Shown here in pieces: positions 23,516-30,606 of a DNA stretch of 64,000 nucleotides. Every line of letters begins with the position of its first letter. The stretch's first letter is position 1. The notes under the pieces are model-generated. The model was not told where the DNA came from. It saw only the letters and a list, made by a program, of their open reading frames with translations, and did no database searches. Source of the DNA: Flavihumibacter stibioxidans (GTDB lineage Bacteria > Bacteroidota > Bacteroidia > Chitinophagales > Chitinophagaceae); contig NZ_MBUA01000028.1 of the NCBI RefSeq assembly GCF_014332695.1, positions 220,200 through 284,199 on the forward strand, read 5' to 3'. A program made the position numbers and the translations under genes.

Positions 23516-26500
23516 TTGACCCATTTTTACACCTGCCTGACGGCCCTGATTGTTTTCACGACCTGCCTGAGGGCACAGCCGCCATCTTACCTGTATTCGC
23601 ACCTGGGCAAGCAGGACGGACTGGTTTCAGATCAGTTGATGATCGTTCAGCAGGATAAAAAAGGCTATATATGGATTGCCAGTCACCACGGCATCCAGCG
23701 CTTTGACGGTCACAGATTTCTTGACATCCGGCATCGTCCGGGAGTTCCGGGCTCCATCCCCCCCGGTATTGTTTACCTGATGGCAATGGATAAAAAAGAC
23801 AGGCTATGGCTTGTTTTCGGCGACTTCAAAGTCGGTTACCTGGATGTGTCAGACCTCAGTTTCCATGAAGTGAATATTAAATTTCCAGACAAAAATTTTG
23901 ACAGGGGGATAGGCAATATTTACATTGATGAGGAAAACAATATATTCCTGTTCGGGTATAAAAGAACTGTTTTTACCTTCCGGGAAAAAGACTCCATCTT
24001 CCTTCGCAGCAACTCATTATTCAGGGTTCCAAAGGGCTGGAACATAATCCATTTATGGCAGGACAAGCAATACAACTACTGGCTTGGCTGCGATTCCGGC
24101 CTGGCAAAATTCAATAAAAAGACCCAGATGCTTTCTTACGCGGGGCATAACCCCGAAAAGGAACCAGTAATTGAAAAATTCAGCAAACTGAAGGTAATCA
24201 ACCTGCTGTATAAAGAGCCCGGCGGAAGGTTCTGGATCAGTTCCTGGCCGGAAACGGGCCTCACTATCCAATCCTATGATCCTGCCACCGGAATGGTCTC
24301 CTCCTGGGAGCATGTGATTGGTGCCAAATTAAAATACAAATATTTTGAATTAAGGGGAATAACCACCCTGCAGGATGGCAGTACATGGCTGGCAGGCCAC
24401 AACCTGTTTGCCAGGTTCAACCCGGCCGGCAGCACAATTGATCCTGTGCCCAATAGCAGTCCGGGTGAAAACAGCATTCTATTCGATGGCGTCAATCAAC
24501 TGTATGAAGACAGGGAAAAAAATGTATGGATCTGCACCGATAAAGGCTTGTACAGATTTAATCCTTCTGCACAAAAATTTTCAGTGATCCATAACCGGAG
24601 GTTCGGCCGGGACACCCTCTTCAGTCCCGATGTCACCGACCTGCTTCATTCCTCTTCGGGTAATATTTACGTGAGCACCTGGGGTTCCGGGGTGTTTGCC
24701 TATGACCAGAAATTCAATCCTGTCAACTCCCTCCTGGTGAAGCAGGGTATCAATATGGGAGAATTGATGACCTGGTGTATTCTCGAACGTAATAATGGTG
24801 AAATCTGGCGTGGCCAGCAGGGAGGAACACTGGTTATATACGATCCTGCCAGCCAGAAAACCCGGATAATCAGGGACCCGGTGTTTGAAAACAGCACCAT
24901 CCGGCAGATCGCAGAAGACAGGGATGGCAATGTCTGGTGCGGAACCCAGCGAGGCTACCTGATCAAATGGAATGCTGCAACAGGGCAGTTCACCGTCCAG
25001 CACAAACTGGAAGGAATCATATCCCGGTTATACCTCGACAAAACGGGTTATCTCTGGGTTTGCAACGCTATTAATGGCGTGTACAGGATCAGGCCCCAAA
25101 CTGGTGAAATCGTGATGAACATCAACACCCTGGGGCCGGATGATAAAAAACTATTGGCCAATGCCACCTCAGACATCCTTCAATATGATGACAGCCTTTT
25201 TGCAATAGCGGCAAACGGCCTGAATATTCTCAATCTGCATACCGGCAAAATCAAACACCATAACACCAACAACGGATTTCCTTCCAATGAGATCGCCAAT
25301 TTTTCTTTGGACCCGAAAGGTTACCTGTGGATGTCCAGCGGATCGGGAATCATCAGCTTCAATATCCGGAAAAACAAGATCAGCAATTATTCTGCGATGG
25401 ATGGCATCCATACCAACAGCTTCAGTACCGCTTCGGTTGGTCTTTTACGTGATGGGCGCATAGTAATAGGAACCAGCCACGACATGCTGGTGTTTGATCC
25501 ATTGCAGGTAACTGTGGAAGACTATACCCCGCCAAAAGTTGAAATCAGTGGCATCAGTCTCATGAATAAAGCCCTGCCGGTTGATTCTGTCCGCAAAAGC
25601 GGGAAGCTCGAACTCAGGCATGACCAGAATTCACTGATCCTGGAGTTCACCACCTTAACCTACCAGAATGATTATGGCATTTATTACAAACTGGTGGGAC
25701 TGGATAAAGAATGGAAGGAATCAGGGAAATTGAAACAGGCCTTGTTCAATTATCTGGCTCCCGGCGATTATACGCTGAATGTTGCCAGCAGGAAAGCTGA
25801 TGGCCAGATCGGCCAAATCACAAGCCTTACCATATCTGTCAGCGCCCCATTCTGGCGATCCACCTGGTTTTATTCCCTGCTGGCCCTTGCCTTCGCTGCT
25901 GTCTTGTTTTGGCTTGACAAACAAAGGACCTCCCGCCTGGAGAATGAAGCCCGAATGCGCAGCGCCATCGCGGGAAACCTGCATGACGAGGTGAACACCA
26001 CGCTTTTGAACATCAACGTACTGAGTGAAATAGCGGGCATGAAAGCGAGTACAGACCCTGAAAAATCAAAGGAATTTATTTACGAGATCCAGAAGAAAAG
26101 CCGCAATATGGTGATTGCCATGAAGGATGTTTTATGGAGCATAGACCCGGCAAATGACAGCATGCCCAAAACTATTGAACGGTTTCACGAAGTGGCGGAA
26201 GCGATGCGGAACCGGCACGGGGCAGAGGTTTTCATTTCCACAGGAACATCCATCGGCCACCTGCAGTTAAGTATGAAATTCAGGCATGAATTCATCATAA
26301 TTTTCAAAACAGCCATTACCTGCCTGGTGGAAACAATGCAGGGAAAACTTGTCAGGGTTGAACTGGATTATCTTAAAGGATGTTTGCAAATGAAAATAAC
26401 CGCACCCGGACTAAAACCTGACATGGATAATGAAATGGTTTCAAGATGTATTTCCGATATAAAGGCGAGAGCGAGGACATTGGGAACCGTTGCCGACACC

Positions 26501-26572
26501 TACAGCAATGAGGAAGGAGTGGTATTCTCTTTCAAAGCAAGAACCGGACACAATGGCATTCAGAAAATATAG
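23516..26572 (+). CDS. Periplasmic-propeller sensor protein with degenerate histidine-kinase domain
   Basis: A 1018-residue sensor if started at the TTG at 23516, which gives the signal peptide THFYTCLTALIVFTTCLRAQ and lies just behind a -7 box; a longer frame from 23363 has no such signal. Two seven-bladed propellers follow (repeats such as DKKGYIWIASHHGIQRFDG and DREKNVWICTDKGLYRFNP), then a Y_Y_Y domain (about 680-760), one membrane helix (WFYSLLALAFAAVLFWL, about 785-801) and a HisKA_3-like dimerisation helix with phospho-acceptor H823 (AGNLHDEVN). The ATPase domain is abnormal: where active kinases have a FKEALNNIVKH-type N box this one has FKTAITCLVETMQ, and no clear G1 or G2 box remains. 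It may be a receptor pseudokinase acting through the two kinases encoded downstream. Confidence 0.8.
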   Translation: MTHFYTCLTALIVFTTCLRAQPPSYLYSHLGKQDGLVSDQLMIVQQDKKGYIWIASHHGIQRFDGHRFLDIRHRPGVPGSIPPGIVYLMAMDKKDRLWLVFGDFKVGYLDVSDLSFHEVNIKFPDKNFDRGIGNIYIDEENNIFLFGYKRTVFTFREKDSIFLRSNSLFRVPKGWNIIHLWQDKQYNYWLGCDSGLAKFNKKTQMLSYAGHNPEKEPVIEKFSKLKVINLLYKEPGGRFWISSWPETGLTIQSYDPATGMVSSWEHVIGAKLKYKYFELRGITTLQDGSTWLAGHNLFARFNPAGSTIDPVPNSSPGENSILFDGVNQLYEDREKNVWICTDKGLYRFNPSAQKFSVIHNRRFGRDTLFSPDVTDLLHSSSGNIYVSTWGSGVFAYDQKFNPVNSLLVKQGINMGELMTWCILERNNGEIWRGQQGGTLVIYDPASQKTRIIRDPVFENSTIRQIAEDRDGNVWCGTQRGYLIKWNAATGQFTVQHKLEGIISRLYLDKTGYLWVCNAINGVYRIRPQTGEIVMNINTLGPDDKKLLANATSDILQYDDSLFAIAANGLNILNLHTGKIKHHNTNNGFPSNEIANFSLDPKGYLWMSSGSGIISFNIRKNKISNYSAMDGIHTNSFSTASVGLLRDGRIVIGTSHDMLVFDPLQVTVEDYTPPKVEISGISLMNKALPVDSVRKSGKLELRHDQNSLILEFTTLTYQNDYGIYYKLVGLDKEWKESGKLKQALFNYLAPGDYTLNVASRKADGQIGQITSLTISVSAPFWRSTWFYSLLALAFAAVLFWLDKQRTSRLENEARMRSAIAGNLHDEVNTTLLNINVLSEIAGMKASTDPEKSKEFIYEIQKKSRNMVIAMKDVLWSIDPANDSMPKTIERFHEVAEAMRNRHGAEVFISTGTSIGHLQLSMKFRHEFIIIFKTAITCLVETMQGKLVRVELDYLKGCLQMKITAPGLKPDMDNEMVSRCISDIKARARTLGTVADTYSNEEGVVFSFKARTGHNGIQKI

Positions 26573-27605
26573 TAAAACAGAACCGATTATTTTCCTTTGG
26601 TTCATGTTCCCATTCGTGGGAATACTGAACGCCCTGCTATTTGGTTCCTGTGTGTACGGCTCATTAAATATCTTCCTGTATTCATTCGGACTGTCTGCCA
26701 TTTTTATTTTCTGCTGCTATTTTATCTTCCGCACAGTTGCCATCCTTATCAGAAAAAGGTTCCCTTCCAATGCTGATATCTTCAGGCGAATTTCAGCCAT
26801 GATTCCTGTTTTTGCTGTTATTAACATCCTCATGATCACAAGTATTTACGCTTATTACAAGCTGATCAGTTTTGAAGCCTGCCCGGCAAAACAACAAAAT
26901 TTCTGGTGGGCAGTTTTATTTGCGTGCATCTCCAGCACAACTATAATACTGATCAATGAAGCGGTGGTCAACTTCCAGGGATGGAAACGCTCCATTACAG
27001 AAACGGAACAATTAAAGAATGCTTACCAGAAAACTAAATTGCTGGGACTGAAGGGACAGGTAAATCCACATTTTCTTTTCAACTGCTTTAATTCTTTATC
27101 CAGTCTTATCAGCGAAGACGAACAGGCTGCCGAACGTTTTCTGAATGAAATGAGCAAAGTGCACAGGTATATGCTCAGGGGAGATGACGAACTACTTGTT
27201 ACGGTTGAGGAAGAACTCCGCTTTGTCCAATCCTACCTGCACCTGATCGAAGCCCGTTTTGGCAAAGCCATACAGGCTGCTATTGAAGTACCGGAAATAT
27301 GCCGCAATCAGTTTATTCCACCCCTAAGCATACACGTAATGCTGGAGAACATCATCTATACAAACACTGCCAGTGCGGAAACCCCGCTGAGAATAAAAAT
27401 AACAAGTGAATCAACGTGTACACTGGTTATAAATAACAACATACATCCAAGGATCAGCAAGGACTCTTTTGATTATGAAGAGGGAATTGACAACCTCCTG
27501 AAAAAATATAAACTCCTGAATAGTCCGGGTATTGAAATCAGGGAAACAAAATCAGACCGCACCATTTACCTGCCACTGATCAAAGACAAGGAGGTAGCAT
27601 TTTGA
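26553..27605 (+). CDS. LytS-type sensor kinase with eroded ATP-binding motifs
   Basis: A 350-residue membrane protein from the ATG at 26553 (MAFRKYSK), overlapping the preceding gene by 20 bp. Four hydrophobic segments (about residues 10-135) are followed by the LytS dimerisation/phosphorylation segment QVNPHFLFNCFNSLSSL near 186. The C-terminal ATPase domain keeps Glu-Asn of the N box (LENII) but the usual KHN/KHG that follows is YTN, and the G2-like end (EEGIDNLLKKYKLL) lacks the normal GLxN pattern seen in its neighbour. It is therefore a candidate weak or inactive kinase. It probably partners with the intact kinase immediately downstream; no LytTR response regulator is encoded nearby. Confidence 0.78.
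   Translation: MAFRKYSKTEPIIFLWFMFPFVGILNALLFGSCVYGSLNIFLYSFGLSAIFIFCCYFIFRTVAILIRKRFPSNADIFRRISAMIPVFAVINILMITSIYAYYKLISFEACPAKQQNFWWAVLFACISSTTIILINEAVVNFQGWKRSITETEQLKNAYQKTKLLGLKGQVNPHFLFNCFNSLSSLISEDEQAAERFLNEMSKVHRYMLRGDDELLVTVEEELRFVQSYLHLIEARFGKAIQAAIEVPEICRNQFIPPLSIHVMLENIIYTNTASAETPLRIKITSESTCTLVINNNIHPRISKDSFDYEEGIDNLLKKYKLLNSPGIEIRETKSDRTIYLPLIKDKEVAF
27588..27594 (+). promoter_or_regulatory. Strong Shine-Dalgarno sequence (AAGGAGG) before a TTG start
   Basis: AAGGAGG ends 7 nt before the TTG at 27602. A full-consensus ribosome site is unusual for this phylum and decides the start of the third kinase gene, whose TTG overlaps the preceding stop as TTGA. Confidence 0.65.
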
Positions 27606-28639
27606 AATTCCATTCACCACCAAAGTACCAATGGATCGGGTTCCTGGCATCTATGCCCTTTATTTCAGTAACCCTGAATGTCATTTTGTTTGATGACCGG
27701 TTTTACCAGGAACCTATCATCTGGTTTATTTCTGTTCCGCTGATATTCCTGCTGGGATTGGGATCATGGTACCTGCATTACCAATATGACCACTTTATAC
27801 GTGCAAAATATCCTGAATTCAACCAGACCTGGAAAAGATCAGCTCTGAAATTACTGGTCAACCTCTTTATAATGTCGCCCTCCGTACTTGCAATCATCTT
27901 CCTGTATCATCAATTGCATTTATTCGGATACGATTTCAGGCCTGAGGATGCCAGGTGGTGCTTATTGGTGGGGCTCATTATAAACCTGCTGTTTGAAACA
28001 TTATGGGAAGTAATTTACCTGATTGACAAGTATAAAGAAAGTTTATCCGAGCAGGAATTGCTGGTACAGATGAGTATCGGACAGGAATTTGAGAACCTTA
28101 AAAGCCAGGTAAACCCGCATTTCCTTTTTAATTGTTTCAATACATTATCCGGCCTGATCAGTGAAGACAAGAAACAGGCAGAAAAATTCCTGGATGAGCT
28201 CAGCAAAGTATACCGCTATTTACTGCGCAACAATGAATTTGGAGTGGCTACACTCGAATCAGAACTGGCATTTATAGAAAGTTATTCCCAGTTGCTGAAA
28301 ACGAGGCATGGAGAAGGGCTGCAGATCAATATGGAAATAGACAGGAAATACCTTCCATACCTGCTGCCTTCGCTTAGCCTTCAGATGGCGGTTGAAAATG
28401 CGGTAAAACATAATATCGTCAGCAGGCAACAGCCGCTGGTTCTTGAGATCTTCACGACCTCAGCCAACCAACTGGTCATAAATAACAATCTGCAGAGAAA
28501 ACAAAAAAGGGAATATTCTACCAGGATCGGGCTTCAGAATATCAGCAACAAGTACAAACTAATGAAGCAGGATGGCTTTCAGGTTATTGAAGGGGATAAA
28601 TATTTCATGGTGGTATTGCCCCTGGTATGGAATCAATAA
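27602..28639 (+). CDS. LytS-type (His_kinase) sensor histidine kinase
   Basis: A 345-residue membrane kinase with four N-terminal hydrophobic segments (about 10-140), then QVNPHFLFNCFNTLSGL near residue 165 (phosphorylation segment with conserved Pro-His-Phe) and a canonical LytS-type ATPase end: MAVENAVKHN near 264 and IGLQNISNKYKLM near 312. It is the only one of the three tandem kinases with the standard N-box pattern. The TTG start is supported by AAGGAGG 7 nt upstream and by overlap with the previous stop. It is probably the catalytic member of a propeller/pseudokinase/kinase trio. A LytTR-type partner must be encoded elsewhere. Confidence 0.88.
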   Translation: MKFHSPPKYQWIGFLASMPFISVTLNVILFDDRFYQEPIIWFISVPLIFLLGLGSWYLHYQYDHFIRAKYPEFNQTWKRSALKLLVNLFIMSPSVLAIIFLYHQLHLFGYDFRPEDARWCLLVGLIINLLFETLWEVIYLIDKYKESLSEQELLVQMSIGQEFENLKSQVNPHFLFNCFNTLSGLISEDKKQAEKFLDELSKVYRYLLRNNEFGVATLESELAFIESYSQLLKTRHGEGLQINMEIDRKYLPYLLPSLSLQMAVENAVKHNIVSRQQPLVLEIFTTSANQLVINNNLQRKQKREYSTRIGLQNISNKYKLMKQDGFQVIEGDKYFMVVLPLVWNQ

Positions 28640-28650
28640 GCCCACAAAAT

Positions 28651-28679
28651 AAAGAAGACCTCTTTATGAGGTCTTCTTT
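28651..28679. terminator. Bidirectional hairpin between kinase operon and tRNA
   Basis: AAAGAAGACCTC and GAGGTCTTCTTT form a perfect 12-bp stem with a TTTAT loop. It lies 11 bp past the kinase stop and directly 3' of the tRNA on the minus strand, and the A/T-ended stem serves both directions. Confidence 0.8.
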
Positions 28680-28680
28680 G

Positions 28681-28752
<72 letters not shown>

Positions 28753-28840
28753 ATTTGGATTGCAAATGTACAGCGTAGACCCTTCCCTTCCAAAACTTTT
28801 TTAAAAAATATGTTTTGTCCTGCAGAAAGCAGCATTTTCC

Positions 28841-29560
28841 TTAACCATCCTTCCGACTGATGCTGCTTGCTCCACTTGACTTCATTTCCCTGATCAGGCC
28901 AGTACCCTTATAATTAATATCACTCGCACCGCTTGCCTTGAGGTTCAGTTCTTTGTTCACAACCACATTAATGGATGATGCACCACTGGCATCCACCTCA
29001 CAATAATCTGTGACGAGATCCCACCCCTTTACAGAACTGGCTCCGCTAAGTTTTACAGACACTTTTCCGATGCTGCCTTTCAGTTTTGTATCACTGGCCC
29101 CGCTAAGATTCATATCCAGTTGCCGGCATTCCAACTCACCGGAAATATCGCTGGCACCTCCCATATCCACATTCAGCCGATCCGCCTTCAGCTTTCCCAT
29201 CAACTTCACATCACAGGCACCGTCGGCCTTGATCATATTGATTTCCTTTACAGAAACATAAGCCTTCATATGTTTGTTTCCCCGCCAGTCGCTCCATCCC
29301 TTTCCGTCAAACCATATATTGAGGACACCGTCTTTTACTTCAGTCTTTATCCGGTCCTTCACTTTCTGCTCCGTGGCACTTACGGCCACCCCAGTTTCAT
29401 CTCCCTGTGAAATATAAATATCTATGGCACTGGAAGCTTTGATGCCGGTAAAGCTACCGACAGAGCGCAGTTCTGCATCGCGATCGTTGATGATGAATTT
29501 CTGGGCTTTCGCATTTACAACCACTGCCAGAACCAGCATTGCTAGAAGGATTCTTTTCAT
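28841..29560 (-). CDS. GIN-domain (DUF2807) exported protein, copy 1
   Basis: A 239-residue secreted protein beginning MKRILLAMLVLAVVVNAKAQ, a signal peptide (the longer upstream frame is rejected). The rest is a DUF2807 domain (putative auto-transporter adhesin head, GIN): GSFTGIKASSAIDIYISQGD near residue 35, then a beta-helix with a GAS turn repeated about every 18-21 residues (GGASDI, SGASDT, SGASSV, SGASSI, SGASDI, SGASSI). Such domains form right-handed beta helices; their ligand is unknown and they are often near anti-sigma or ECF systems. It is the downstream one of two same-length tandem paralogues and ends 88 bp before the tRNA. Confidence 0.88.
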   Translation of the reverse strand: MKRILLAMLVLAVVVNAKAQKFIINDRDAELRSVGSFTGIKASSAIDIYISQGDETGVAVSATEQKVKDRIKTEVKDGVLNIWFDGKGWSDWRGNKHMKAYVSVKEINMIKADGACDVKLMGKLKADRLNVDMGGASDISGELECRQLDMNLSGASDTKLKGSIGKVSVKLSGASSVKGWDLVTDYCEVDASGASSINVVVNKELNLKASGASDINYKGTGLIREMKSSGASSISRKDG

Positions 29561-29594
29561 ATAATTGTTTATTTCTGATTTATTTCCTGATGTA

Positions 29595-30314
29595 TCAACC
29601 ATTGGATTTAACACTGCCGCCGCTACCTGTTCTGATATTACGGATCATTCCGCCACCTTTATAATTTACCACACCGCCACTGCTTGCTTCGGCGCTCAAT
29701 TCTTTGGTAACAGTAATATTAATGATACCGCCACTGCTTGCGTCAGCATTGCAATTAACTGTTGATATGCCATACCCTTTGAACATGGCTCCGCTGCTGG
29801 CTTCAACGGTGATACTTTCAGCAGATCCTTTCAAAGTGGTAATGGCACCACTGCTGTTGTCTGATTTAATCTGCCTGCCTTTGAACTCGCCTTCAATGAT
29901 TGCACCGGAATTGGCGTCAAGATCCAGGTCGCCAACATTGATAACACTACCGGTTCTTGCGATTGCTCCTGAAGACACATGCAGCAAAGTCAGTTCACGA
30001 ATGGACACATAGGCTTTGAATTTTACATTTTTACGCCACTTCCAATCAAATCCATCGTTATCAATATATATTTTCAATACACCATTTTCCACTACCGTCT
30101 TGATGCGTTCCATGTATTCGGGTTTGCTGGAACTGACCGCAACGGCGTTCTGGTCGCCCTGCTGTAATAAGAGTTCAATGCCTGTAGACACCTTCACACC
30201 CGTAAAAGCTCCCACATTCCTGGGGCGGGCATTATTATCCGTAATTGTGGTTGTCTGGGCAAATATTCCCGTACTCAGCAGCAACAGGAAGGCAAGGTTT
30301 AATAAACTTTTCAT
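29595..30314 (-). CDS. GIN-domain (DUF2807) exported protein, copy 2
   Basis: A 239-residue secreted protein with signal peptide MKSLLNLAFLLLLSTGIFAQ and a DUF2807 domain (NVGAFTGVKVSTGIELLLQQGD near residue 33 parallels the neighbour). The turn code differs: instead of GAS this copy has SSGA or SSGG (NSGAII, SSGAIT, SSGAMF, SSGGII, SSGGVV, ending GSGGSV) at the same rung positions. Same length and order as the gene 34 bp downstream, so this is an old tandem duplication with diverged turn residues. It starts divergently from the TPP-riboswitch operon. Confidence 0.88.
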   Translation of the reverse strand: MKSLLNLAFLLLLSTGIFAQTTTITDNNARPRNVGAFTGVKVSTGIELLLQQGDQNAVAVSSSKPEYMERIKTVVENGVLKIYIDNDGFDWKWRKNVKFKAYVSIRELTLLHVSSGAIARTGSVINVGDLDLDANSGAIIEGEFKGRQIKSDNSSGAITTLKGSAESITVEASSGAMFKGYGISTVNCNADASSGGIINITVTKELSAEASSGGVVNYKGGGMIRNIRTGSGGSVKSNG

Positions 30315-30400
30315 GTAGTTCTATTTAAAATTGGTATCAGCATTTAGAGTAGGACGGACAGTCATTCCGGAATGTTACAATTATTTGAAAAAAATGCCTT

Positions 30401-30430
30401 TACCTTTGCACTTCGATTACGGCCGTAATC
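30401..30430 (+). promoter_or_regulatory. -7 promoter box and 16-bp palindrome at the start of the TPP leader
   Basis: TACCTTTG at 30401-30408 fits TAnnTTTG. GATTACGGCCGTAATC at 30415-30430 is a perfect palindrome that would be at the very 5' end of the transcript, before the riboswitch. Confidence 0.55.
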
Positions 30431-30439
30431 AAAACAGAT

Positions 30440-30535
30440 TCCTCGGGGTGCTACCGGATTGGCCAAAAGCCTGCCGGATGCTGAGAAAATACCCGTAGAA
30501 CCTGGACAGGGTAATGCCTGCGCAGGGAAGGTGGT
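30440..30535 (+). promoter_or_regulatory. TPP riboswitch (THI element)
   Basis: The conserved THI-box pieces appear in order: TCGGGGTGC at 30443-30451, CTGAGAAAATACCC at 30481-30494, GAACCTG at 30498-30504, GGGTAATGCCTGCGCAGGGAA at 30510-30529, with an outer CC/GG stem closing at both ends. It binds thiamine pyrophosphate and usually represses the downstream gene. No obvious intrinsic terminator follows, so control may act on translation of the receptor gene, whose start is 72 nt downstream. Confidence 0.94.
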
Positions 30536-30606
30536 CATCTATTTCATTCCTCCTTTTGCTTTCGCAGCATTTCTCTCAAATCATTTTTTCAAACCAATCA
30601 TTAACA

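Noticed and set aside
23516-28639. Normal hybrid two-component system of the SusR/HTCS type
   Set aside because: No receiver or AraC-type output domain is fused, and the kinase motifs are degenerate in the first two genes.
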